Source of the DNA: Jiella marina
GTDB taxonomy: Bacteria > Pseudomonadota > Alphaproteobacteria > Rhizobiales > Rhizobiaceae
Assembly (NCBI RefSeq): GCF_024359545.1
Contig: NZ_JAKQZG010000002.1
Coordinates: forward strand, 310,001-374,000
Length of the DNA: 64,000 nt
Reading direction: 5' to 3'
The position numbers were made by a program, and so were the translations under genes. The notes beneath the pieces are model-generated. The model made no database searches, was not told the DNA's origin, and was given only the letters and a program-made list of their open reading frames with translations. Below, piece by piece: positions 35,162 to 43,822 of the stretch. The number at the start of each line of letters is the position of its first letter. Position 1 is the first letter of the stretch.

Positions 35162-38100
35162 CCCCGTCTCCTTCGAGGATGCGGAGACAGGCGCGGAAGT
35201 CGAGGCGCTCGAGATGCTCGCGAAGTCGGCAGACCACGGGGCCGGCATCGGCCTGGCCGGTTGCGATAGCGTCGAGTTTTGCATGGATTCCCCTCACATA
35301 TCCGATGTCGAGCAGGGTGATCAGTTCGGCGCGATCGGCCTTGGACAGGCGCGTGCTGGCGGCCAGCTTCACCGCATCCTGGCCGCCGATCGGGGCGGGC
35401 GCTTCCTGGTTTTCGAAGCGCCATTTCACCGCGAGCGCACGGGCGATCACGTCGAGCAGGGCCGCGATCGACAGGGGTTTGGCGATCCAGTCGTCATAGA
35501 GATGGCGGTCGCGCGCCGGCGGGCGGGCACTCGCCGAAAGCATGACGATGGGAACGCCTGGGCTCTGCTCGCGCGCCGCCCGCGCGACCGCCCAGCCGTC
35601 GATGCCCGGCATGTTGATGTCGAGCAGGAACAAGTCCGGCTTGCAGAGCTTGGCCATGCGCAGGCAGGTCTCGCCGCCGTCGGCCGTCAGCACCTTGAAG
35701 CCGAGCGGCGTCAGGATCTCCTCGACCAGTTGCCGGTGCACCGGCTCGTCGTCGGCAGACAGGATCGTCAGGCGCGGGCCGTCATAGCCGACGATGCGCT
35801 GCTTCTTCTCCTCGGCCGCCGTATCGTCGGTCACCGAGCCCAGCATCAGCCGCACATGGAAGGCCGAGCCCTTGCCGAGTTCGCTTTCGACCTGGATGTC
35901 GCCGCCGAGGATTTCGGCGAACAGCTTGGTGATGGTCAGCCCCAGCCCCATGCCGGGCGTTGTGCGCGCGCCCTCGATCCGCTCGAAGGGCTCGAAGATG
36001 CGTTCGAGATCCGGCGCGGAGATGCCGGGTCCGGTGTCGATCACCGAGAAGCTGGCGATCTGGTTGCGGTAGCGCACCCGGAAGCGGACGCTGCCCGTCT
36101 CGGTGAACTTGATCGCGTTCGACAGAAGATTGATCAGGATCTGGCGCACCCGCTTCTCGTCGCCCCTCACATGGGAGGGCAGGAGGCCGTCGGCCTCGTA
36201 GACGAAGTCGAGCCCTGCATTGCCGGCCTGCAGGCGGAACATCTCGACGATCTGATTGAGAAGCTGGGCGAAGGAGAAGACGTCGTTATAGACCTCGATC
36301 TTGCCGGCCTCGATGCGCGAAATGTCGAGCAGCCCGTCGATCAGACCGGCCAGATGCTCGCCGCTGCGGCGGATGACGCTGAGGCCTTCGCGATGCTTGC
36401 CGATGGTGGCGGGATCGTCCTCCAGGATCTGGGCGAAGCCGAGGATCGAGTTGAGCGGGGTGCGCAGTTCGTGGCTCATGCCGACCACGAAGCGCGTCTT
36501 GGCGAGGCTCGCCGCCTCGGCCTTCTCCTTGGCGAGCTGCAATTCGGCGTCGGTCGCCTGGTGGGCCTCGATCTCCTGGGTGAGGAGCAGGGTCTGGCGG
36601 CTCGATTCCTCCTGCGCCACGCGCCGGCTTTCATGGGCGAGCACGAGCAGCCAGGAGGCGATGCCGATCAGGATGACCAGGACGATGAAGACCTGGACGA
36701 GGACGAGGGCCGAGGTTCCCGCATCCGCCTGCCGTGACAGGGTGGTCTGGAAATGGATGAGCGAGAGCGCCGCTGCGCTCAGCCCGATCAGGATGGTGAA
36801 GATCGCCAGATAATGCCCTTGAGGCGAATCGACGAAGGTCGCCAGCCGCTCCGACACGGCCCGCCGCAACCCGCCGACGATCTGTTCGCGCACCCGGCTG
36901 CCGGTCTTGCAGAGATCGTGGCAGCGCGCGTCGAGCGAACAACAGAGCGAACAGATCGGGCCGGAATAGGCCGGGCAGAAGGCCATGTCCTCGGGCTCGA
37001 AATGATGCTCGCAGATACAGCAGGCGATCGTCTCGAGCCCCGCCCAGTCCTGGCGCGGGCGCCGGGCGATGTAGAAGCGGCCGCGGGTCCACAGCGCGAT
37101 CAGCGGGGCGGCGAGGAACGCGGTAATCAGCGAGGCGTAGACGGCGAGCGCGGCGGCTTCCTCGCCGAAGAGGCCCGTGTGCAGGGTCACGCCGACGAAA
37201 ATGCCGGCGCCCATGGCTCCGAAGCCGACCGGATTGATGTCGTAGAGATGGGCGCGCTTGAACTCGATATGCCGGGGCGAGAGCCGCAGCGGCTTGTTGA
37301 CGACGAGATCGGCGCAGAGCGGCGCGACCCAGGAGACGGCGAGAATGGCATAGAGGCCGAGGATTTCCTCGAGCGCCTGCAGGATGCCCATTTCCATCAG
37401 CAGGATGGCGATGGCGACGTTGAAGACCAGCCAGACGACGCGGCCGGGATGGCTGTGGGTCAGGCGCGAGAAGAAGTTCGACCAGGCGATCGAGCCGGCA
37501 TAGGCGTTGGTGACGTTGATCTTCATCTGGGCGATGACGACGAACAGCGCCATCAGGACGAGCGCCAGCCCGGGATTGGCGAAGACGCGCTGGTAGAGCG
37601 CCTCGTACATGGCTGTCGGCTGCTGGGCGTACCAGGGCGCCGCACCCGCTTCGAGGAGAAGCACGGCGAGGATCGAGCCGAGGAGGATCTTGACGGCGCC
37701 GATCACGGTCCAGCCCGGGCCGCCGGCGATCAGCGCGCTCCACCAGCCGAGATGATGGCCAGGCTTGCGGCGCGGCAGGAAGCGCAGATAGTCCACCTGC
37801 TCGCCGATCTGGGCCGTCAGGGCGAACAGGATCGCCGAGGCGCCGCCGAACATCACCAGGTCGAAGCCGCCATCGCCGCCATTCACGCCGGGATAGGCGG
37901 CCCATTCGTCGATCGGCAGCTCGCCCCGCCAGGCGAGATAGGCGAAGGGCAGGAAATTGAGGGCGAGCCAGAGGGGTTGGGTGATGGCCTGGAACCGGCT
38001 GATCAGCCCGATGCCGAGGGTGACGATCGGGATAACCACCACTGCGGAGACGATGTAGCCGATCCACAAGGGCAGGGCGAACAGCATCTGCAGCGCCATC

Positions 38101-38513
38101 GCCATGATGGCCGCCTCGATCGCCAGGAAGATGAAGGTGAAACAGGCGTAGATCAGCGAGGTGACGGTGGAGCCGAGATAGCCGAAGCCGGCCCCGCGGG
38201 TCAGAAGGTCGATGTCGACGCCGTATTTCGCGGCGTTGTAGCAGATCGGCAGGGCGGCGGCGAAGATCATCACGCCGGTGACCAGCAGCGCGACCATCAT
38301 GTTGGTGAAGCCGTAGCTCAGGATCACCGAGCCGCCGATCGCTTCGAGCGCGAGGAAGGAAATGCCGCCGCAGGCGGTGGTCGCGATCTGGAAGGGGGTG
38401 AAGCGGCGCGCGCGCTTGGCCGTGAAGCGCAGCGCGAAATCCTCCAGCGTCTCGTCCGCGACCCACTGGTTATAGCTGCGGCGGACCCGCAGGATGCGTT
38501 GCGGGGCCGTCAC
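35151..38513 (-). CDS. hybrid sensor histidine kinase with NCS1-like permease sensor domain
   Basis: A 1120-residue membrane protein, start GTG. Residues 30-480 form a transporter of about 12 helices resembling the NCS1 purine/cytosine/allantoin permeases (RFTPFQIATTACGGISFLAL, KYGVDIDLLTRGAGFGYLGS). Next is a cysteine-rich block with nine Cys (498, 499, 501, 513, 521, 524, 525, 531, 535), two more helices (about 567-586, 600-626), and a coiled linker. The kinase has the DHp box with His681 (MSHELRTPLNSILGF), the ATPase motifs NLLSNA, DTGPG and GMGLGLTI. A receiver domain (about 915-1030) has Asp965 (LLDINMPGIDGW), and an Hpt-like tail follows. It is divergent from the urea/amide transporter operon. 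I infer that the permease part senses, or transports, the amide or urea ligand. Confidence 0.93.
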   Translation of the reverse strand: MTAPQRILRVRRSYNQWVADETLEDFALRFTAKRARRFTPFQIATTACGGISFLALEAIGGSVILSYGFTNMMVALLVTGVMIFAAALPICYNAAKYGVDIDLLTRGAGFGYLGSTVTSLIYACFTFIFLAIEAAIMAMALQMLFALPLWIGYIVSAVVVIPIVTLGIGLISRFQAITQPLWLALNFLPFAYLAWRGELPIDEWAAYPGVNGGDGGFDLVMFGGASAILFALTAQIGEQVDYLRFLPRRKPGHHLGWWSALIAGGPGWTVIGAVKILLGSILAVLLLEAGAAPWYAQQPTAMYEALYQRVFANPGLALVLMALFVVIAQMKINVTNAYAGSIAWSNFFSRLTHSHPGRVVWLVFNVAIAILLMEMGILQALEEILGLYAILAVSWVAPLCADLVVNKPLRLSPRHIEFKRAHLYDINPVGFGAMGAGIFVGVTLHTGLFGEEAAALAVYASLITAFLAAPLIALWTRGRFYIARRPRQDWAGLETIACCICEHHFEPEDMAFCPAYSGPICSLCCSLDARCHDLCKTGSRVREQIVGGLRRAVSERLATFVDSPQGHYLAIFTILIGLSAAALSLIHFQTTLSRQADAGTSALVLVQVFIVLVILIGIASWLLVLAHESRRVAQEESSRQTLLLTQEIEAHQATDAELQLAKEKAEAASLAKTRFVVGMSHELRTPLNSILGFAQILEDDPATIGKHREGLSVIRRSGEHLAGLIDGLLDISRIEAGKIEVYNDVFSFAQLLNQIVEMFRLQAGNAGLDFVYEADGLLPSHVRGDEKRVRQILINLLSNAIKFTETGSVRFRVRYRNQIASFSVIDTGPGISAPDLERIFEPFERIEGARTTPGMGLGLTITKLFAEILGGDIQVESELGKGSAFHVRLMLGSVTDDTAAEEKKQRIVGYDGPRLTILSADDEPVHRQLVEEILTPLGFKVLTADGGETCLRMAKLCKPDLFLLDINMPGIDGWAVARAAREQSPGVPIVMLSASARPPARDRHLYDDWIAKPLSIAALLDVIARALAVKWRFENQEAPAPIGGQDAVKLAASTRLSKADRAELITLLDIGYVRGIHAKLDAIATGQADAGPVVCRLREHLERLDFRACLRILEGDGDGD

Positions 38514-38856
38514 GGAGCCACTCTCGGGCGTGTCGTCGGCGCGGCGAGACTTGCGCCGGTTGGCGTTTCTCGCCTCGAAGAGACAATCAAGACGCGATCC
38601 CGCTCAGTTCGATCCCCTGTCGTCTTTGCGAAGGAAAGTTGATGTCCGCGCCAGTGCTTAGGAGCATTTCGGCGGCATCTGACGGTCCGTCGCGCAGGTC
38701 TTCAGACGGGAGTCTCGCCTGCTTCCTGCATCCAGAACATACGCATTTTGACGTATTGTTGCTCCGCAGCATCCGCCGCCATGCTCCCCCCTGTCAATCG
38801 CCGGGCTTCGCTCGGTTGGCAATCGTCCCGGCAACCCAATTCGACAGGGGGTTTTC
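38514..38856. other. divergent regulatory region between the hybrid kinase and the amide operon
   Basis: About 340 bases that must hold promoters for both operons. The clearest element is the inverted repeat ATACG-CATTTTGA-CGTAT at 38739-38756. No convincing sigma-54 element was found. No small gene is supported. Confidence 0.55.
38739..38756. promoter_or_regulatory. inverted repeat, candidate response-regulator operator
   Basis: ATACG and CGTAT flank an 8-bp centre; extended arms are AACATACG and (reverse complement) AACAATACG. It lies about 100 bp ahead of the transporter operon, a usual place for a LuxR-type activator site. Binding is inferred. Confidence 0.45.
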
Positions 38857-40128
38857 ATGAAAACCAACGACAAGGGCGCGGCACCGCGCTCGATGCTGCG
38901 CCGCAAACTGATGATCGGCTCCGCCGCTCTGGCGCTCTCTCTCGCCATGGCGCCGCGTCCCGGTCTGGCGCAGTCGCCGCCCACCAGCGAGGTCAACACG
39001 ACGGGTCTCGCCGTCACCGACGACACGGTCACGGTCGGCATTCTCCACTCGATCACCGGCACCATGGCGATCTCCGAGACCGGTTCGGTGCAGGCGGAAA
39101 AGCTCGCCATCGAACAGATCAACGAGATGGGCGGCGTTCTCGGCCGCAAGATCGAGTACATCCAGGAGGACGGCGCATCCGACTGGCCGACCTTCGCCGA
39201 AAAGGCCAAGAAGCTGCTGGTTCAGGACAAGGTCGCGGCGGTCTTCGGCTGCTGGACCTCGGCCTCGCGCAAGGCGGTGCTGCCGGTGTTCGAGCAGTAT
39301 AACGGCATGCTCTACTACCCGACCTTCTACGAGGGTCTCGAAGAGTCGCCGAACGTGATCTACACGGGCCAGGAAGCGACCCAGCAGATCATCGCCGGCC
39401 TCAACTGGGTGGCCGAGGAAAAGGGCGCCGAGACCTTCTATCTTCTCGGCTCGGACTACATCTGGCCGCGCACCTCGAACAAGATCGCGCGCAAGCATAT
39501 CGAGGACAAGCTGGGCCTCAAGGTCGTCGGCGAGGAGTATTACCCGCTCGGCCACACCCAGTTCAATTCGGTGATCAACAAGATCAAGCTCAGAAAGCCC
39601 GACGTGATCTACGCGATCGTCGTCGGCGGGTCGAACGTCGCCTTCTACAAGCAGCTCAAGGCGGCCGGCATCGACATGACCCAGGAAAAGCCGATCGTCA
39701 TGACGATCTCGGTGACCGAGGACGAGATCCGCGGCATCGGCGGCGAGAACATCGAGGGCGCCTACGCCACGATGAAGTACTTCCAGTCGCTCGAAAACGA
39801 GAACAACCAGGAATTCGTCTCCGCCTTCAAGGCGATGTGGGGCGAGGACATGGTCATCGGTGACGTCACCCAGGCCGCCTATCTCGGGCCCTGGCTGTGG
39901 AAGGCCGCGGTCGAAAAGGCCGGCAGCTTCGACATCGACAAGGTCCGGGAGGCCTCGCCGGGCATCGAGCTGACCACCGCGCCGGAAGGCTATGTCCGGA
40001 TCCACGAGAACCATCACCTCTGGTCCAAGACCCGCGTCGGCCACGCCAAGGCGGATGGCCAGTACGAGGTGGTCTACGAGACGACGGATCTGATGGAGCC
40101 CGATCCGTTCCCGGAAGGCTATCAATAA
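38857..40128 (+). CDS. urtA: urea/short-chain amide ABC transporter, substrate-binding protein (UrtA/FmdD-like)
   Basis: A 423-residue periplasmic binding protein with a twin-arginine-like or Sec signal (LRRKLMIGSAALALSLAMAP, cleavage near GLAQS). The mature part follows UrtA closely: VTVGILHSITGTMAISETGS, EDGASDWPTFAEKAKKLLVQ, and AAVFGCWTSASRKAVLPVFE with the tryptophan/cysteine block. The same family includes FmdD of Methylophilus, which serves amide and urea uptake. It is the first gene of an operon with permeases, ATPases and formamidase. A hairpin after the gene could keep its transcript more abundant than the rest. Confidence 0.92.
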   Translation: MKTNDKGAAPRSMLRRKLMIGSAALALSLAMAPRPGLAQSPPTSEVNTTGLAVTDDTVTVGILHSITGTMAISETGSVQAEKLAIEQINEMGGVLGRKIEYIQEDGASDWPTFAEKAKKLLVQDKVAAVFGCWTSASRKAVLPVFEQYNGMLYYPTFYEGLEESPNVIYTGQEATQQIIAGLNWVAEEKGAETFYLLGSDYIWPRTSNKIARKHIEDKLGLKVVGEEYYPLGHTQFNSVINKIKLRKPDVIYAIVVGGSNVAFYKQLKAAGIDMTQEKPIVMTISVTEDEIRGIGGENIEGAYATMKYFQSLENENNQEFVSAFKAMWGEDMVIGDVTQAAYLGPWLWKAAVEKAGSFDIDKVREASPGIELTTAPEGYVRIHENHHLWSKTRVGHAKADGQYEVVYETTDLMEPDPFPEGYQ

Positions 40129-40140
40129 GCCAACTAAGCT

Positions 40141-40170
40141 GGAGCCGTGCGGCACGGATCGCGCGGCTCC
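40141..40170 (+). terminator. hairpin after the binding-protein gene (partial terminator/stabiliser)
   Basis: GGAGCCG (40141-40147) pairs with CGGCTCC (40164-40170) across a 16-base loop, 13 bases after the stop codon. There is no T-run. Such hairpins after a binding-protein gene often raise its expression above the permease genes. Confidence 0.45.
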
Positions 40171-40218
40171 TTCCTGCCTCCAAGCCCTTTCCCGTCATGC
40201 TCACCTTCGGAGCATCCC

Positions 40219-41145
40219 ATGTTCGCGGACTACACCTGGAGCGAGCTCGGATCGATCTTCGCCATGCAGGGCTTTGCCGGCCTGGTCTTGTTTTCGGTCT
40301 TCGTGCTCATGGCCCTCGGCCTTGCCATCATCTTCGGCCAGATGGGCGTCATCAACATGGCGCATGGCGAGTTCATGATCCTCGGCGCCTACGTCACCTA
40401 CATGTGCTCGAACTTCTTCCAGAGCGCGGCGCCGGCGCTGATGCCGATCTCGTTCTTCGTGGCGATGGTCCTGGCCTTCTTCGCGTCCGGGGCGCTTGGC
40501 ATGCTGGTCGAGATGGGGCTCATCCGCTTCCTCTACAAACGTCCGCTCGACACGCTGCTCGCGACCTGGGGCCTGTCGCTCATCCTCCAGCAGACCTACC
40601 GCACGATCTTCGGCGCGCGTGAGGTGGGCGTCACGCTGCCCGACTGGATGATGGGTTCGCTCCCCCTGACCGATCTCGTCGAGATCCCGATCAACGGCCT
40701 GATCGTCATGGCGATCACCCTTTCGATCACGGTGGCGGTGGCGATCGTGATGTTTCGCTCGCGCTTCGGGGCGCAGGTGCGCGCCGTCGTCCAGAACCGG
40801 CAGATGGCCGGTGCCGTCGGCATCGACACCGAAAAGGTCGACCGTTTCACCTTCGGCCTCGGCTGCGGCATCGCCGGCGTGGCGGGCTCGGCCTTCACCA
40901 TGATCGGCTCGACCGGTCCGAGTTCGGGCCAGCTCTACATCGTCGACACCTTCCTCGTCGTCGTCTTCGGCGGCGCCACCAGCCTGATCGGCACCGTCGC
41001 CTCGGCCTTCACCATCTCCCAGGCCCAGTCGACCATGGAATTCTTCCTGTCCGGATCGATGGCGAAGGTTCTCACCCTCCTGACCGTGGTCGGCATCCTG
41101 ATGCTGCGCCCGCAGGGTCTCTTCGTCCTCAAAGTCCGCCGCTGA
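40219..41145 (+). CDS. urtB: urea/amide ABC transporter permease (UrtB/FmdE-like)
   Basis: A 308-residue inner-membrane permease of the LivH type. It has eight or so helices and the family motif LGLAIIFGQMGVINMAHGEFMI with later signature motifs GLGCGIAGVAGSAFTMIG and VVVFGGATSLIGTV. The starting ATG at 40219 comes after the hairpin and a short gap; the open frame to 40147 includes the hairpin and is not coding. It pairs with the next permease gene to form the channel. Next gene starts ten bases after its stop. Confidence 0.92.
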   Translation: MFADYTWSELGSIFAMQGFAGLVLFSVFVLMALGLAIIFGQMGVINMAHGEFMILGAYVTYMCSNFFQSAAPALMPISFFVAMVLAFFASGALGMLVEMGLIRFLYKRPLDTLLATWGLSLILQQTYRTIFGAREVGVTLPDWMMGSLPLTDLVEIPINGLIVMAITLSITVAVAIVMFRSRFGAQVRAVVQNRQMAGAVGIDTEKVDRFTFGLGCGIAGVAGSAFTMIGSTGPSSGQLYIVDTFLVVVFGGATSLIGTVASAFTISQAQSTMEFFLSGSMAKVLTLLTVVGILMLRPQGLFVLKVRR

Positions 41146-41155
41146 GGAGGCCGCC

Positions 41156-42292
41156 ATGACACCCATGCTCACATCCGCCAGGAAGACCGAACTCATCGGC
41201 TTCGTCATCGTCGCTGCGGTCATCCTCCTTCTTCTGCCGGCGGTGACCGACGCCTTCCGCCTCAACCTCGTCGGCAAATATCTGACCTACGCCTTTGTCG
41301 CCGTCGGCCTGGTGCTGTGCTGGGGCTCGGCCGGTATCCTCTCGCTCGGCCAGGGCATCTTCTTCGGCCTCGGCGGCTACTGCATGGCGATGTTCCTCAA
41401 GCTCGAGGCTTCGACCCCGGAGGCGACGAGCATCCAGTCGACGCCCGGCATTCCGGACTTCATGGACTGGAACCAGATCACCGCGCTGCCCTGGTTCTGG
41501 GAGCCGTTCCATTCCTTCGGCTTCACCCTCGTCGCCGTCGTCGTGGTGCCCGCGATCCTCGCCTTCATCATCGGCTTTGCGATGTTCACGCGGCGGGTCG
41601 GCGGCGTCTACTTCGCCATCATCACCCAGGCCATCGCCGCGATCCTAACCATCCTGATCATCGGTCAGCAGGGCTATACGGGCGGCGTCAACGGCATCAC
41701 CGATCTGCGCACGCTGCTCGGCTGGGACATCCGCACCGACTCCGCCAAGACGATCCTCTATTTCGTCAACGCCTTCCTGCTCCTGGCGGTGATCGCCCTG
41801 TCGATGGCAGTGCGCTCCTCCAAGCTGGGGCGCATTCTGGTGGCGCTGCGCGACAAGGAGGACCGGGTCCGCTTCTCCGGCTACGACGTCGCGGCCTTCA
41901 AGATCTTCGTCTTCTGCTTCGCCGCGGCGATCTCGGGCATCGGCGGTGCCATGTTCACCCTTCAGGTGGGCTTCATGTCGCCCTCCTTCGTCGGCATCGT
42001 GCCCTCGATCGAGATGGTGATCTTCTGCGCCGTCGGTGGTCGCCATTCGCTGATCGGGGCGGTCTACGGCACGCTGCTCGTCAACTGGGCGAAGACGAGC
42101 TTTTCCGAAAGCTTCCCCGAACTCTGGCTGTTCGCCATGGGCGCCCTGTTCATCGCCGTCGTCATGGCGTTCCCGAACGGTCTCGCCGGTCTCTACACCA
42201 GCCATGTCCAGCCGCTTTTCAAGCGGTTCGGCCGGAAATCTGCCGGCCGGTCCGCCGCAAGCGGCACCGAAACCCCCGCCATTGCCGAGTGA
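41156..42292 (+). CDS. urtC: urea/amide ABC transporter permease (UrtC/FmdF-like)
   Basis: A 378-residue permease of the LivM type. Family motifs are LVLCWGSAGILSLGQGIFFG near the N-terminus, and ITQAIAAILTILIIGQQGYT followed by GGVNGITDL. A third is LRDKEDRVRFSGYDVAAFKI, the EAA-like loop that touches the ATPase. GAGGAGG precedes the ATG. About 25 polar residues end the protein. It should pair with UrtB and be driven by UrtD and UrtE. Confidence 0.92.
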   Translation: MTPMLTSARKTELIGFVIVAAVILLLLPAVTDAFRLNLVGKYLTYAFVAVGLVLCWGSAGILSLGQGIFFGLGGYCMAMFLKLEASTPEATSIQSTPGIPDFMDWNQITALPWFWEPFHSFGFTLVAVVVVPAILAFIIGFAMFTRRVGGVYFAIITQAIAAILTILIIGQQGYTGGVNGITDLRTLLGWDIRTDSAKTILYFVNAFLLLAVIALSMAVRSSKLGRILVALRDKEDRVRFSGYDVAAFKIFVFCFAAAISGIGGAMFTLQVGFMSPSFVGIVPSIEMVIFCAVGGRHSLIGAVYGTLLVNWAKTSFSESFPELWLFAMGALFIAVVMAFPNGLAGLYTSHVQPLFKRFGRKSAGRSAASGTETPAIAE

Positions 42293-42304
42293 GGAGAGGC
42301 CGTC

Positions 42305-43051
42305 ATGACCACCAACAACGACTTTCTTCTCTCGGTCGAAGGGCTCACCGTCTCCTTCGACGGCTTCAAGGCGGTGGACGATCTGTCCTTCTACGTCGAC
42401 CCCAACGAAATCCACGTCATCATCGGCCCGAACGGGGCCGGCAAGACGACGGCGCTCGATCTGATCTGCGGCAAGACCCGCGCCACCTCCGGCTCGATCC
42501 GCTTCCGGGGCAAGGAACTGACCGAGATGAAGGAGCATCAGATCGTCCATGCCGGCGTCGGGCGGAAGTTCCAGAACCCTTCGATCTACGAGGACCTGAC
42601 GGTTTTCGAGAATCTGGAAATCTCCTTTCCGCGCGGCCGCAGCGTCTTCGGCGCGCTCGCCTTCAAGCGTGACAAGGAGGTGAGGGAGCGGGTGGCGGAG
42701 ATCGCCGAGATGATCTTCCTCGAAGACCATCTGGAGGAGCGGGCCGAATATCTCAGCCACGGCCAGAAGCAGTGGCTGGAGATCGGCATGCTGCTCATCC
42801 AGAACCCCGAACTCCTGATGCTCGACGAGCCGGTGGCCGGCATGAGCGTCTCGGAACGGGTGAAGACCGCCGAACTCCTCAACCGGATCATCCAGGGCCG
42901 CGCGGTCATCGTCATCGAGCACGACATGAAGTTCGTCGAGGACATCGCCCACAAGGTGACCGTGCTGCACCAGGGCAAGGTGCTCTCCGAGGGCTCCATG
43001 ACTCACGTGAAATCCGACCCGAAGGTCGTCGAAGTCTATCTCGGTCATTGA
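42305..43051 (+). CDS. urtD: urea/amide ABC transporter ATP-binding protein (UrtD-like)
   Basis: A 248-residue ABC ATPase of the LivG type. Walker A is GPNGAGKTTALDL, the Q-loop lies in VGRKFQNPSIYEDLTVFENL, the signature is LSHGQKQWLEIG, Walker B is LLMLDEPVAGMS and the H-loop VIVIEHDMKFVEDIA. The LivG class has the long insert after the Q-loop seen here (FPRGRSVFGALAFKRDKEVR). Twelve bases separate it from urtC and ten from urtE. Confidence 0.93.
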   Translation: MTTNNDFLLSVEGLTVSFDGFKAVDDLSFYVDPNEIHVIIGPNGAGKTTALDLICGKTRATSGSIRFRGKELTEMKEHQIVHAGVGRKFQNPSIYEDLTVFENLEISFPRGRSVFGALAFKRDKEVRERVAEIAEMIFLEDHLEERAEYLSHGQKQWLEIGMLLIQNPELLMLDEPVAGMSVSERVKTAELLNRIIQGRAVIVIEHDMKFVEDIAHKVTVLHQGKVLSEGSMTHVKSDPKVVEVYLGH

Positions 43052-43061
43052 GGACACCGCC

Positions 43062-43751
43062 ATGCTGAACGTCTCGGGTCTGCACGTCGCCTATGGATCG
43101 AGCGAGGTGCTGCACGGCCTCAACTTCAATGTCGCGCCGGGGGAGATCGTCGCGATCATGGGCCGCAACGGCATGGGCAAGACGACGCTCATGAAGTCGC
43201 TGATGGGGCTGGTGCCGACGAAATCCGGCCGGGTGAATGTCGATGGGGCGGACATCACCAGCGCCAAGAGCCACGAGCGGGTGAAGGGCGGGGTCGGCTA
43301 CGTGCCCCAGGGGCGGATGATCTTCTCCACCATGACGGTGCGGGAGAATATCGAGACGGGGCTCACCGTCACCGGCGAGACCGCGGTGCCGGGCGACATC
43401 TACGAGCTGTTTCCCGTGCTTCTGGAAATGAAGAAGCGCCGCGGCGGCAATCTCTCGGGCGGCCAGCAGCAGCAGCTCGCCGTCGCCCGGGCGCTCGCCT
43501 CGCGGCCGAAAGTGCTTCTCCTCGACGAGCCGACCGAGGGCATCCAGCCTTCGATCATTCGCGACATGGGCCGCACGCTGAAGAAGATCCGCGACGAGAA
43601 GGGCCTGTCCATCGTCGTCTCGGAACAGGTCCTCTCCTTCGCCCTCGACATCGCCGACCGGGTTCTCGTCCTGGAGAACGGCGAACTCGTCCATGACGAG
43701 CCGATCGCCGAAGTCGATGAGGCGAAGGTCGCCAAATACCTGTCGGTCTGA
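43062..43751 (+). CDS. urtE: urea/amide ABC transporter ATP-binding protein (UrtE-like)
   Basis: A 229-residue ABC ATPase of the LivF type. Walker A is GRNGMGKTTLMKS, the Q-loop VGYVPQGRMIFSTMTVREN, the signature LSGGQQQQLAVARALA, Walker B LLLDEPTEGIQPS and the H-loop is replaced by Gln (VVSEQVLSFALDIA), as is common in the LivF/UrtE class. It is the last transporter gene and is followed after 71 bp by formamidase. Confidence 0.93.
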   Translation: MLNVSGLHVAYGSSEVLHGLNFNVAPGEIVAIMGRNGMGKTTLMKSLMGLVPTKSGRVNVDGADITSAKSHERVKGGVGYVPQGRMIFSTMTVRENIETGLTVTGETAVPGDIYELFPVLLEMKKRRGGNLSGGQQQQLAVARALASRPKVLLLDEPTEGIQPSIIRDMGRTLKKIRDEKGLSIVVSEQVLSFALDIADRVLVLENGELVHDEPIAEVDEAKVAKYLSV

Positions 43752-43822
43752 CCGGCTCCCGTTCTCGCGGGCCCTTCGATCGACAGCTTCGTTCCCAAAA
43801 GCCGCCAAAGGAGTGAAACGGC

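Noticed and set aside
36753-38642. 629-codon open frame on the plus strand opposite the hybrid kinase
   Set aside because: It is antisense to the permease domain and has the Asp/Glu/Arg/Gly-rich composition of a mirror frame.
38828-38850. Possible sigma-54 promoter (TTGGCAATCGTCCCGGCAA) before urtA
   Set aside because: The GG and GC elements are 11 instead of 10 bases apart and it lies too close to the start codon.
42989-43004. parS-like word TGACTCACGTGAAATC in urtD
   Set aside because: Only 12 of 16 positions match, it is far from the parS cluster, and such matches are expected by chance.
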